NCBI GenBank assembly: GCA_022797535.1
Contig: JAAWKU010000019.1
Coordinates: forward strand, 1 to 35,333
Origin: Lachnospiraceae bacterium
Lineage (GTDB): Bacteria > Bacillota > Clostridia > Lachnospirales > Lachnospiraceae
Length of the DNA: 35,333 nt
Reading direction: 5' to 3'
The position numbers and the translations under genes were made by a program. Under the pieces are notes generated by a model. It worked only from the letters and a program-made list of their open reading frames with translations. It made no database searches and was not told where the DNA came from. Positions 24,808-32,967 of the stretch are shown one piece after another (positions within the stretch are counted from its first letter, which is position 1; every line of letters begins with the position of its first letter).

Positions 24808-24836
24808 TGGACTGTCGGAGCCTGTGTCCCTATACT
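24808..24836 (+). promoter_or_regulatory. Possible promoter of the GH29-GH36 operon
   Basis: TATACT (24831-24836) with a poor -35 (TGGACT, 24808-24813) at 17 nt. A weak -35 would fit activation by the divergent AraC-type protein. Confidence 0.4.
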
Positions 24837-24894
24837 GTAAGCATAGATTTATTTCGGAAATATGTCAAGGTATTCCAACATGGAGGAGAAGATC

Positions 24895-26343
24895 ATGTAC
24901 AAAGCGACATTTGCATCACTGACACAATTCCAGTGCCCTGAGTGGTTCAGGGACGTAAAGTTCGGGATCTGGAGCCACTGGGGTCCCCAATCCGTACCCA
25001 TGTGCGGGGATTGGTACGCAAGAAATATGTACATACAGGGGACGGAACAGTATGAGTACCATCTGAGGACTTACGGCCATCCGTCCAAGTTCGGCTATAA
25101 GGACATCTGCGGGCTGTGGAAGGCGGAACATTTTGACCCGGAGGGCCTGATGGAGAAATATTACAGGGCGGGCGCCCGGTTTTTTGTGGCCCAGGCTTCC
25201 CATCATGATCATTTCTTCAATTTTAAATCCAGGTATAATCGGTTTAACTCCGTGGATATGGGACCGGGGAAGGATATCTGTGGGCTGTGGAAGGCAGCCT
25301 GTGAAAAATATCATATGCCCTTTGGTCTGACGGAGCATCTGGGTGCTTCTTTCTGGTGGTGGAAAGACAACAAGGGGGCTGACAGTTACGGCCCTTACGC
25401 AGGAGTTCCTTATGACGGCAATGACCCGGCTTACAGGGATTTTTATCATGATAATTACGAGCATGTGGCGGGGCCGGGGGAACCTGACCCGTGGATCTGG
25501 CTCACCCAGAACAGGGAGTTCCACGAATATTGGCTGAAAGTGATGAAAGAGCTCATAGACAATTACCATCCGGATCTGCTTTATTCCGACAGCTCCCTGC
25601 CTTTCTGCCAGGGAGAAGACGCAGACGATGAGGCCTATCGCTATGGCCTGGAAGCGGTGGCTTATCTGTACAACGCATCGGAGAAAATCCATGGCAGGAA
25701 CCAGGCTGTATACACCCAGAAAAACCGTTCGGAGAATATCTATAAGGTGGGGGCCCTGGACATAGAGCGAAGCCAGCTCCACGGCATCTCTCCCGATCCC
25801 TGGATGTCCGAGACCTGCATTGGCGGCTGGTTCTATGACAGGAAGGCAAAATATAAGACGCCTCACCACATACTGGATATTCTGGTGGATACCGTGAGCA
25901 AGAACGGAACCTTCCTTCTGAATATTCTGCAGCGCCCGGACGGGACCATAGACGAGGAGGCGCAGTGGATCCTGGAAGAGCTTGCGGAATGGTTTGCCAT
26001 AAACAGGGAGGCGGTATATGGTACCAGGCCCTGGAGAACGGCAGGGGAAGGACATGCCAGTGTGGTGATTGACGGCTTCCGGGAGGAGCAGGTGGCATGG
26101 GACGACGATGATTTCCGTTTTGTACAGAAAGACGGGAAATTGTACGCCTATGTGATGAAATCCACAGGGCGCAGAAGCACAGTGATCACCAGCCTGAAGG
26201 CCGGAGAGCAGGTGAGCGCCGTCCGGCTGTTGGGACATGGTCCCGTGGGATTCTGTCAGCATCCCGGCGCGCTGGTGGTGGATCTGCCCGAAAAGCTGCC
26301 CACGGCCTACGCAAGCGTGTTGGAGATCGGTTTTCATAATTGA
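24895..26343 (+). CDS. GH29 alpha-L-fucosidase
   Basis: A 482-aa intracellular enzyme expected to release alpha-L-fucose from host or plant glycans. GH29 landmarks: WFRDVKFGIWSHWGPQSVP near the N-terminus, ARFFVAQASHHDHF (substrate-binding His pair), YRDFYHDNYE, and the nucleophile region HPDLLYSDSS with Asp232. A C-terminal beta domain follows (about 360-482). No signal peptide is visible, so the substrate must be imported. ATG 24895 is preferred over 24862 because GGAGGAG sits 6 nt upstream. It is 94 nt upstream of the GH36 gene. Confidence 0.9.
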   Translation: MYKATFASLTQFQCPEWFRDVKFGIWSHWGPQSVPMCGDWYARNMYIQGTEQYEYHLRTYGHPSKFGYKDICGLWKAEHFDPEGLMEKYYRAGARFFVAQASHHDHFFNFKSRYNRFNSVDMGPGKDICGLWKAACEKYHMPFGLTEHLGASFWWWKDNKGADSYGPYAGVPYDGNDPAYRDFYHDNYEHVAGPGEPDPWIWLTQNREFHEYWLKVMKELIDNYHPDLLYSDSSLPFCQGEDADDEAYRYGLEAVAYLYNASEKIHGRNQAVYTQKNRSENIYKVGALDIERSQLHGISPDPWMSETCIGGWFYDRKAKYKTPHHILDILVDTVSKNGTFLLNILQRPDGTIDEEAQWILEELAEWFAINREAVYGTRPWRTAGEGHASVVIDGFREEQVAWDDDDFRFVQKDGKLYAYVMKSTGRRSTVITSLKAGEQVSAVRLLGHGPVGFCQHPGALVVDLPEKLPTAYASVLEIGFHN

Positions 26344-26437
26344 CGGATATTGACAGGGAACGGAATCTTTTAACAGAAAGCCGTATCCCGGCAGAGGCAG
26401 AAAATGTTTTTATGGCTTTCAGAAAGGAATATATGTT

Positions 26438-28540
26438 ATGAAGGAGATATACTGCAGCTTCCGGCTGGGCGACATGTGCGCCGTCTATCTGCTGGAGAGG
26501 GACACGGGGGCCTGCGGGCTGACGCTGCTGCCCTGGGAACTGAAGGACAGATTGACGCTGGAGGGATGGTGGAATATTGAGCCGGTGGTCCAGATGAAAC
26601 TATTGGGGGATCCCTATCCCGATGGTTTTTCCCATGGGCATTCCATGAGAAACAGCGCCACGGTGGCAGGGCTGGTTTTCCGGGAGCAGAGAACGGAGCG
26701 GCAGGAGGGGGTTCTGCGGGTGACCACCGTGCTGGAGAGAGACGGGGTTGAGGTTTCCCATATTCTGGAGTACCGGGAGGGGAGTCTGTTTACGACCCAG
26801 TACACCCAGACGCTCTCCCACAGAGAGAGGGAAGTGGGAGTGGAAATGATTTCCTCCTACAATCTGTGTGCCTTTTCCAGCCTGGAGCCGGAGCTTCGGA
26901 TGGAGGATCTGGTGCTCCATCGCATGCAGAGCAAGTGGAGCATGGAGGGCAAGCTGGAGAGCGTTCCGCTCCTGGATCTGCAGCTTGAGCCCGCATGGCT
27001 GCGAATCGGCGCCAACAGTCTGCGCTTTGGGCAGGTGGGCTCCATGCCGGTGCGCCGTTACTTTCCGTGGATGATCGCCGAGGACAGGAAGTACGGGTAT
27101 GGCATTGGGATACAGCTGTGCCATCCGGCTTCCTGGCAAATGGAGGTGTACAACAGGGATGATCGCATCGCCCTGTCCGGCGGACTGGCTGACCGGGAAT
27201 TCGGCCATTGGATGAAATATCTGAAAAAGGGGGAATTGTTTGAAACGCCCCCCGCAATTATTACGGTGGCCTGTGAGGATGTGGACGGCATCAGTTACCG
27301 TTTGACTTCTGCCCAGAGGGTCAATCTGGAGAAAGCGCCGGAGGTGGAACATGCACTTCCCATCGTATTTAATGAGTATTGTACCACCTGGGGAAATCCC
27401 TCAGAGGAAAATATGTTGGAAATCGTTGATGCCCTGAGAGGAAGGGGGGTCACCTACTGCGTCATTGACGCAGGCTGGCATATCCAGAACGGCAGCGACT
27501 GGTCTGATATCGGAGACTGGATCACCAATAAAAAGCAATTCCCCAATGGGCTTTCCCATGTGGCTCGGGCCGTGCGGGAGGCGGGGATGATCCCGGGACT
27601 GTGGTATGAGATGGAGGTGGCGGGGGAGGCATCCCGGATTTTCCGGGAGACGGAATACCTTCTTCACCGGGACGGATATCCTTTGCAGACAGGGCACAGG
27701 CGCTTCTTGGACATGAGAAAGCCCCGGGTGCGGGAGTACCTTCGGGAGAGAGTGACGGACAATCTCAGGGAGTGCGGTTTCGGATATCTGAAAGTGGATT
27801 ACAATGACAATATAGGCATTGGCTGTGACGGCGCGGAATCCCTGGGAGAGGGCCTGCGGCAGAATATGGCGGCCAGCCAGGACTTTTTCAGGGAATTGCG
27901 GCAGGAACTGCCGGATCTGGTGATAGAGAACTGCTCCTCGGGCGGGCACCGCACGGAGCCTTCCATGCAGGCCCTGGCCAGTATGGCCTCCTTCTCCGAT
28001 GCCCATGAGTGCAATGCAATCCCGGTGATCGCCGCCAATGTGACCAGGGCCATTCTGCCGGCCCAGAGCCAGATCTGGGTGGTACTGCGCCAGAAGGACA
28101 GCGAAAAACGGCTGTATTATTCTCTGAGTAATACCTTTCTGGGACGCATGTGCCTGTCGGGGGATGTGTGCAGCCTGGAGGAATGGCAGTGGAGGATTGT
28201 GGAGGAGGGTATGGCGTTCTACAAGCGCTGCGCCCCGGTGATCAGGAACGGGCGTTCCTTCCGGCAGGGGCCCCGTGTGGACAGCTACAACCACCTGCGG
28301 GGCTGGCAGGCGGTGTGCCGCCGGGGAGAGGACGGAACGCAGACACTGGTGGTGATCCATTCCTTCGAGGAATGCGGCGAACTTATAGAAATGGAGCTTC
28401 CGGGAGCCGGAGAACACTGGCAGATTGCGGGAGAGTTTCACCGGGAGGGGATCTCTGCGGAACTGCGGGGAGGCGGACTTGCGCTCTCCTCCATGGAAGC
28501 GTATGACGGGGCAGTAATCCTGCTTTCCTACAGCGAATAA
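26438..28540 (+). CDS. GH36 alpha-galactosidase
   Basis: A 700-aa cytosolic glycosidase expected to remove terminal alpha-galactose. An N-terminal beta-supersandwich (about 1-300) leads to a TIM barrel with YCVIDAGWH, the nucleophile Asp454 in YLKVDYNDN, ENCSSGGHRTEPS, and the acid/base Asp521 in SFSDAHE. A C-terminal beta domain ends the protein. This version (ENCSSGG, SDAHECNA) is of the subgroup seen in gut Clostridia; alpha-N-acetylgalactosaminidase activity cannot be excluded by eye. AAAGGAA precedes the ATG. It forms an operon with the GH29 gene, pointing to degradation of fucosylated/galactosylated glycans. Confidence 0.88.
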   Translation: MKEIYCSFRLGDMCAVYLLERDTGACGLTLLPWELKDRLTLEGWWNIEPVVQMKLLGDPYPDGFSHGHSMRNSATVAGLVFREQRTERQEGVLRVTTVLERDGVEVSHILEYREGSLFTTQYTQTLSHREREVGVEMISSYNLCAFSSLEPELRMEDLVLHRMQSKWSMEGKLESVPLLDLQLEPAWLRIGANSLRFGQVGSMPVRRYFPWMIAEDRKYGYGIGIQLCHPASWQMEVYNRDDRIALSGGLADREFGHWMKYLKKGELFETPPAIITVACEDVDGISYRLTSAQRVNLEKAPEVEHALPIVFNEYCTTWGNPSEENMLEIVDALRGRGVTYCVIDAGWHIQNGSDWSDIGDWITNKKQFPNGLSHVARAVREAGMIPGLWYEMEVAGEASRIFRETEYLLHRDGYPLQTGHRRFLDMRKPRVREYLRERVTDNLRECGFGYLKVDYNDNIGIGCDGAESLGEGLRQNMAASQDFFRELRQELPDLVIENCSSGGHRTEPSMQALASMASFSDAHECNAIPVIAANVTRAILPAQSQIWVVLRQKDSEKRLYYSLSNTFLGRMCLSGDVCSLEEWQWRIVEEGMAFYKRCAPVIRNGRSFRQGPRVDSYNHLRGWQAVCRRGEDGTQTLVVIHSFEECGELIEMELPGAGEHWQIAGEFHREGISAELRGGGLALSSMEAYDGAVILLSYSE

Positions 28541-28550
28541 GGGGTCCATC

Positions 28551-28589
28551 CCCCACAGACTGATTCCCCACAGACGGTTCCCCACAGAC
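28551..28589. repeat. Triple direct repeat CCCCACAGAC
   Basis: Three exact 10-bp copies at 28551, 28566 and 28580 (15- and 14-nt spacing), between the GH36 stop and the next promoter. They could be a helically phased protein site or a small duplication. Confidence 0.7.
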
Positions 28590-28601
28590 GGGAAAAAACG
28601 C

Positions 28602-28630
28602 TTGACGGGCTCCGGGAAATGTGGTATCCT
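28602..28630 (+). promoter_or_regulatory. Promoter of the Mn-riboswitch/antiporter transcript
   Basis: TTGACG (28602-28607), 17 nt, TATCCT (28625-28630). Transcription would start about 28637, right at the 5' edge of the riboswitch. Confidence 0.75.
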
Positions 28631-28638
28631 GTCCACAA

Positions 28639-28740
28639 GTTAAAAGGGAGTAGTTGCAAAGGTGTAATCAACATACCCCGGCCCGGATGTCAGCCGTGGT
28701 TACACGCTTTTACAGGACTGTAGAAGAACAAGACTTTTAG
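28639..28740 (+). promoter_or_regulatory. yybP-ykoY-like Mn2+ riboswitch
   Basis: The 5' strand TAAAAGGGAGTAG (near-match to the conserved GGGGAGUAG) and the 3' strand ACAAGACTTTTAG (conserved ACAAGACC-like) pair as P1 (TAAAAG/CTTTTA). Between them lies the CAGCCGTGGTTAC helix region. This class binds Mn2+. The P1 3' strand is also the 5' arm of the following terminator, so ligand binding should block the terminator and turn the gene on. Recognised by pattern; not checked by a covariance model. Confidence 0.75.
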
Positions 28741-28775
28741 CACATAGGAATATGTGCTGAAAGTCTTTCTTATTT
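28731..28775 (+). terminator. Riboswitch-controlled terminator
   Basis: A 15-nt stem GACTTTTAGCACATA / TATGTGCTGAAAGTC (one mismatch) with loop GGAA, followed by TTTCTTATTTC. It shares its left arm with riboswitch P1. Confidence 0.85.
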
Positions 28776-28983
28776 CATGACCATAGAATTTTCCTGGCAA
28801 TAGAATTCTTGGGGAGTGTGGTTTATTGTTCCTGACCATAGAATTCTTTGGGCATGTGGTTTATTGTTCCTGACCATAGAATTCTTTGGGAGTGTGGTTT
28901 ATTGTTCCTGACAATAGGATTCTTGGGGAGCGTGGTTTATTGTTTCAGATAATAGAATTCTTGAAAAATGTGAATTCTATTAT
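28776..28983 (+). repeat. 38-bp tandem repeats in the antiporter leader
   Basis: Units contain ATAGAATTCTT, then GGGAGTGTGGTTTATTG, at an exact 38-nt period (GAATTC anchors at 28803, 28841, 28879, 28917 as GGATTC, and 28955), plus a partial unit at 28786. The array lies after the terminator and before the start codon at 29067. Its last unit pairs with a downstream 12-bp inverted copy (ATAATAGAATTC at 28949-28960; GAATTCTATTAT at 28972-28983) followed by TTT, forming a possible second hairpin. No gene is seen; the remainder to 29066 is unremarkable. Confidence 0.9.
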
Positions 28984-29066
28984 TTTCGACGTCAAGATAT
29001 TCTGCGGCGCGGAAGCCTTGCAGACAGGTATGGAGATATCCCGGCGCTCCCGGAATGGAGGATATT

Positions 29067-30014
29067 ATGCAGATAGCGTTACAGCTTTTGTTGCTTGTAG
29101 TGGGATTTATCATGTTAATCAAGGGTGCGGACTGGTTCGTGGAAGGCGCATCCAAGATTGCGGATAAGTTTGGAATTCCCCAGCTGGTGATCGGCCTGAC
29201 CATCGTGGCCATGGGCACCAGCGCTCCTGAGGCGGCGGTGAGTATCGCTTCCGCTCTGCGGGGAGAGGGCAGCGCGGGGATTGCCATCGGCAATGTGCTG
29301 GGCAGCAATATTATGAACGTGTTGGTCATCCTGGGGCTGACGGCGGTGATCCGGGCCATTGCGGTGAAGAAATCCACCATCCGTTACGAGATCCCCTTCA
29401 CCATTGTCATCACTGTGGTGCTGGCCCTGTTGGGGCTGACAGACAATACCATAAGCCGTCTGGACGGCGGTATTCTGTGGGCGCTGATGCTTGTAAATCT
29501 GCTGTATCTGCTGCGCATGGCCAGAAAAGGCCAGGACGTGGTGGAGGATGTTCCCGAACTGACGGAGAAGGACACGCCGCTGCGCATGGTTCTGTCCATT
29601 CTCCTGGGCGGCGCGCTCATCGTCTGGGGCGCGGATGTGACGGTGGACGCGGCTACGGAACTGGCCCTTTTGTTTAAAATGGATGACAGGCTGATCGGCC
29701 TGACCATAGTGGCCTTCGGTACTTCCCTGCCGGAACTGGTGACCAGTATCACCGCCGCCCTCAAGGGTAAGGCGGATATCGCCGTGGGCAATATCGTGGG
29801 CAGCAATATCTTTAACATTCTGTTCGTGGTGGGTACGGCGGCCCTGATCACGCCTGTGACCTATAGCGCCAGTTTTCTGGTGGACAGCGTGGCAGCGGTG
29901 GGAGCCATGGCGCTGCTTCTGGTCTGCGTGCTGCCGAAAAAGAAGCTGGGACGCCTGGGGGGTCTGGTGATGCTGGCAGGGTATGCGGCCTATTTTGTGT
30001 ATCTGATTCAGTAG
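29067..30014 (+). CDS. CaCA-family cation/Na+ antiporter (YrbG-like)
   Basis: A 315-aa membrane protein with about ten transmembrane helices and the two inverted alpha-repeats of the Ca2+:cation antiporter family: GTSAPEAAVS with GNVLGSNIMNVL, and GTSLPELVTS with GNIVGSNIFNIL. The acidic residues in those repeats (APE, PEL) coordinate the cation. An Mn2+-type riboswitch upstream suggests that the physiological role is Mn2+ (or Ca2+/Mn2+) export. ATG 29067 is chosen because GGAGG lies 5 nt upstream; the in-frame ATG at 29055 is inside that ribosome site. Confidence 0.9.
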   Translation: MQIALQLLLLVVGFIMLIKGADWFVEGASKIADKFGIPQLVIGLTIVAMGTSAPEAAVSIASALRGEGSAGIAIGNVLGSNIMNVLVILGLTAVIRAIAVKKSTIRYEIPFTIVITVVLALLGLTDNTISRLDGGILWALMLVNLLYLLRMARKGQDVVEDVPELTEKDTPLRMVLSILLGGALIVWGADVTVDAATELALLFKMDDRLIGLTIVAFGTSLPELVTSITAALKGKADIAVGNIVGSNIFNILFVVGTAALITPVTYSASFLVDSVAAVGAMALLLVCVLPKKKLGRLGGLVMLAGYAAYFVYLIQ

Positions 30015-30032
30015 CGGCAACAAAAGGCACTG

Positions 30033-30090
30033 GTACCCCGAGGGATGGGCGGTTCAAAAGCCGGTCTGACGGCCTATCCCCGGGGCGCGT
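30033..30090. terminator. Structured convergent intergenic region
   Basis: CCCCGAGGGAT (30037 region) can pair with ATCCCCGGGG (30077 region) across the convergent gene ends, giving a GC-rich stem usable from both strands. No T run follows. Confidence 0.35.
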
Positions 30091-30541
30091 CCTCCGGGTA
30101 TTCCCGCTCAAGTTCCCGCAGCCTGTCATTGATTTTTCGGACGTCGCTGCGGTTGAAAAGATAGAAGCACAGCCAGATTCCGGCAAATATGCCGCAGGAA
30201 AGAAGAAATTGCAGGACTGTGTACAAGGTCTGGCCGGGGTGGAAGGGGATCCAGTTCAGGTATAGGGCCGTAGGGAAGAACACTCCCATGCCCACTCCGA
30301 AGTGGAGCAGGACCTTTACCAGCGGGGGGAGGCGCTTTGTCTGGTATACCACGGCTGTCCCGCCGCAGGCCACTCCCGTCAATATTGCTCCGGCGGCCTG
30401 CCGTCCAAAATCCTTCATAAGGAGTTCCAGAGTCTCCTGGTCAAACCAGTAGGCCAGGAGACAGGAAAACACCAGGATAGTGCAGCCCCAGGAGACGCCA
30501 AAACAGAGATATTTGATTCCCAGTCCGATCCAATGTTTCAT
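30074..30541 (-). CDS. DUF3021 family membrane protein
   Basis: A 155-aa protein with four transmembrane helices (roughly 9-30, 43-60, 73-92, 100-125) and a charged C-terminal tail (RSDVRKINDRLRELEREYPED). DUF3021 proteins are regularly encoded directly after a LytTR-domain regulator and are thought to control its activity from the membrane. Its ATG overlaps the LytTR stop by 4 nt. The divergently transcribed ABC exporter is the probable target of the pair. Confidence 0.85.
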   Translation of the reverse strand: MKHWIGLGIKYLCFGVSWGCTILVFSCLLAYWFDQETLELLMKDFGRQAAGAILTGVACGGTAVVYQTKRLPPLVKVLLHFGVGMGVFFPTALYLNWIPFHPGQTLYTVLQFLLSCGIFAGIWLCFYLFNRSDVRKINDRLRELEREYPEDAPRG

Positions 30542-30987
30542 CTTAAGCCCAGCCTTTCTTTAAAAGATTTCCGATAACTTCTGGAGATATAATCCTCCAC
30601 CCCGTTTTTCATCACCAATTCCATGGTTCCGTTTAATCCCGCCGCTACATGGCTGATGCGGCGCAGATTGATGATAGTGGACTTGGAGACCCTGGCAAAC
30701 TGCCGGCCCAGGATTTCTTCCAGTTCATACAGAGGCATGCTCAACAGATATCTGCATTTCAGTTTATCGTAGCAGGCCACTTCCCTTCCCTCCGTGCGTA
30801 CCAGTTCCAGACTGTCCGGATCAAGAAAATAGGTTTTTCCGTTTCTTGTGGCTGTCAGCGCAGGGGGCTTTTCTCCCTCTTTTTCCAGCAGGGAGATGGC
30901 CTGGGCGATGGCGGGCGTCATCTTTTCTATATGGAGAACTGCGCGGGCTTCCCGGCAGTCCGGGTCAATCTTGCATTCTACTTTCAT
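30538..30987 (-). CDS. LytTR-domain transcriptional regulator
   Basis: A 149-aa regulator. A short N-terminal part (about 1-45) is followed by a LytTR DNA-binding domain: KTYFLDPDSLELVRTEGREV, then YLLSMPLYELEEILG, FARVSKSTIINLRRISHV and a C-terminal RSYRKSFKERLGL. No receiver domain is present, as usual for the LytTR-DUF3021 class. GGAAAG lies 5 nt upstream of the ATG. It is transcribed away from the ABC exporter operon, sharing a 210-nt intergenic region where its binding sites are likely. Confidence 0.9.
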   Translation of the reverse strand: MKVECKIDPDCREARAVLHIEKMTPAIAQAISLLEKEGEKPPALTATRNGKTYFLDPDSLELVRTEGREVACYDKLKCRYLLSMPLYELEEILGRQFARVSKSTIINLRRISHVAAGLNGTMELVMKNGVEDYISRSYRKSFKERLGLR

Positions 30988-31197
30988 GGTGTCTTTCCTT
31001 CAGTGCAGATAACAGAGGCAATGTTTTTTCGGCTGCTTATAGATTATAACATATTCTGGTCTTCCGCGGATGCATTTCATTCAGGAAATCCGACTTCTTA
31101 CACATCAGATCCCGCCGCTTCCCCCGGCCCCGTTGTTTCCCGGTAAAAAGCAATATACAATGAAACCGCGAAACAAACAGAGCAGGAGGTGTAATTA

Positions 31198-31992
31198 ATG
31201 GCACAGGCAATTTTACAGGTGGAACATTTAAGTATCTCTTATGGGAATCTCCGGGCAGTGCAGGATGTCTCTTTCTCCCTGGAACCGGGAGAAATTCTGG
31301 CGGTTATCGGACAGAACGGCTCCGGCAAGACTTCCACAGTGGAGTGCGTGGAGGGGCTGCGCAGGCCGGACAGCGGCTTCATACGGGTTTTTGGCATGGA
31401 TCCCTGGCAGCGCCGCAGGGAGGTATACCGGCAGATGGGGGTGCAGCTGCAGGAGACGGAATATCCTTCCAAGTGCAGGGTGGAGGAGTTGTGCCAACTG
31501 TTTGCCGGCTTTTATGACAGGCCTGCGGACTGGAGGACGCTGCTGTCCCAACTGGGGCTGGAGGAGAAAAGAAAGCGCCCGGTGAGCAGGCTTTCCGGCG
31601 GAGAGAGACAGCGGCTCTCCATTTTGCTTTCCCTCATGGGGCGGCCCAGGCTGCTGGTGCTGGATGAACTGACCACGGGACTGGACCCCCAGGTGCGGCA
31701 GAATATGTGGGAGAGTTTTAAAAACATACGGGAGAGCGGCGTGGCTATTGTCATGGTCTCCCATTATCTGGATGAGGTGGAAGCTCTGGCAGACAGGATC
31801 CTCTATCTGGAGAAGGGCCGGGAATTGTTTCATGGAACCCAGAGGGGCTTCCGGGAATATGTGAAAAGCCGGATACCCGGGGAAGAATGGCAGGAGAACT
31901 GTTCTCTGGAGAAGCTGTATCTGATGATTACCCCCAGGGCCCGGGGCCTGACCCTGGAGAGCATATCATCCGAGACAAGGCAGAGAGATTGA
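31198..31992 (+). CDS. ABC exporter ATP-binding protein
   Basis: A 264-aa ATPase: Walker A GQNGSGKT (about 38-45), Q-loop VQLQETEYP, signature LSGGERQR, Walker B LLVLDEL (Leu replaces the usual Pro after the catalytic Glu), then the H-loop SHYLDEVE. AGGAGG lies 8 nt before the ATG. It is 17 nt upstream of an ABC-2 permease, forming an exporter of unknown substrate; neighbourhood with LytTR-DUF3021 is typical of antimicrobial-peptide or lipid-type exporters, which is inference. Confidence 0.92.
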   Translation: MAQAILQVEHLSISYGNLRAVQDVSFSLEPGEILAVIGQNGSGKTSTVECVEGLRRPDSGFIRVFGMDPWQRRREVYRQMGVQLQETEYPSKCRVEELCQLFAGFYDRPADWRTLLSQLGLEEKRKRPVSRLSGGERQRLSILLSLMGRPRLLVLDELTTGLDPQVRQNMWESFKNIRESGVAIVMVSHYLDEVEALADRILYLEKGRELFHGTQRGFREYVKSRIPGEEWQENCSLEKLYLMITPRARGLTLESISSETRQRD

Positions 31993-32009
31993 GAGGAGGG
32001 AGTTTCACT

Positions 32010-32762
32010 ATGAAGCGTTTTATGATTATATGCAAGATGGAATTATTGCTGTTTTTGCGGGATTTCTTCAGCTTGTTTTTTACGCTGATATTTCCCGTGA
32101 TGATGCTGCTTTTGTTCGGGGGAATCTATGGGAACAGCCCGGTCTTTCCCGGCGCGCGGATAGGGATGATGGACAGTTCCGTCCCGGCCTACTGCATTAT
32201 GGTTACAGGGGTCACGGGCCTCATGGCATTCCCCCTGACCCTGGCAGGATACAAGGAGAAAAAGATATATAAACGGTTTGACGCTACGCCGGCGGGAAAG
32301 AAAAGCATAATGCTGGCACAGGCTGCAGTCAATCTGGCCATGACCTTTATCGGGATCGGAATTCTGCTGGCCGTGGGGAAACTTCTCTATCAGGTGCAGA
32401 TCCGGGGCACGGCTCCGGCAGTCTGGACGGGCCTGCTCTTTTCCGTGGCAGCCATGTTTTCCATGGGATTTCTGTTTACTGCGCTGGGAAGGGACGTAAA
32501 AACCACGAATCTTCTTTGTTACCTGTTTTACTTTGTCATGCTCTTTTTGTCCGGAGCTACCATACCCGACCAGCTTTTTCCTGACCAGATCAAGAAAGTG
32601 GCCGCTTTTCTGCCAATGACCTATGCGGTGGATCTGATGCAGGGGATATTTGCCGGGGACGGCCTGAGCCGATATGGCAGGGAACTGCTGGTGCTGGGAG
32701 CGGTGACGGCGGGATGCGCCGCGCTGGGCGCAGTGTTGTACCGTAAGAAGGACTGGACCTGA
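32010..32762 (+). CDS. ABC-2 type exporter permease
   Basis: A 250-aa membrane protein with about six transmembrane helices and the ABC-2 hallmarks: LLFLRDFFSLFFTLIFPVMM near the start, and the C-terminal GATIPDQLFPDQIKKVAAFLPMTYAVDLMQG. The open frame reaches back to 31887 inside the ATPase gene, but ATG 32010 has GAGGAGGG 7-9 nt upstream and gives the usual length. Partner of the preceding ATPase. Confidence 0.9.
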   Translation: MKRFMIICKMELLLFLRDFFSLFFTLIFPVMMLLLFGGIYGNSPVFPGARIGMMDSSVPAYCIMVTGVTGLMAFPLTLAGYKEKKIYKRFDATPAGKKSIMLAQAAVNLAMTFIGIGILLAVGKLLYQVQIRGTAPAVWTGLLFSVAAMFSMGFLFTALGRDVKTTNLLCYLFYFVMLFLSGATIPDQLFPDQIKKVAAFLPMTYAVDLMQGIFAGDGLSRYGRELLVLGAVTAGCAALGAVLYRKKDWT

Positions 32763-32789
32763 AAGATTGGAAATTTATTGAAAAAGAGT

Positions 32790-32841
32790 TTGACAAAGGA
32801 AATAATATCTAGTATGATAAATGAAAAGGAAAACGTTTTCC
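32790..32841 (+). promoter_or_regulatory. Promoter with palindromic operator for glgP
   Basis: TTGACA (32790-32795), 17 nt, TATGAT (32813-32818). A perfect 14-bp palindrome GGAAAACGTTTTCC follows (32828-32841), around +3 to +16. The central AAACGTTT is typical for LacI-family repressors, such as a MalR- or CcpA-like protein. The leader to 32967 shows nothing else clear. Confidence 0.75.
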
Positions 32842-32967
32842 GTGGCACACTAGGCGTAATGATTTGAATCTGTGTGGTTCGGCGGGTAATGCGGGGAAAG
32901 CGGATCAAGATGAGACAACAACAGGGGATGTGCGAAACTTAAAATTAGGAAAGGGGCAGGACACAAA

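Noticed and set aside
24916..26337. 473-aa minus-strand ORF opposite the fucosidase
   Set aside because: Shadow of a clear GH29 gene; no family features.
28776..28983. CRISPR array of 38-bp repeats
   Set aside because: Repeats are contiguous and leave no spacers; the array lies in an mRNA leader.
32844..32852. Third copy of the repeat-element start (GCACACTAG)
   Set aside because: Only 9 bases match and none of the conserved downstream block follows; chance is likely in 35 kb.
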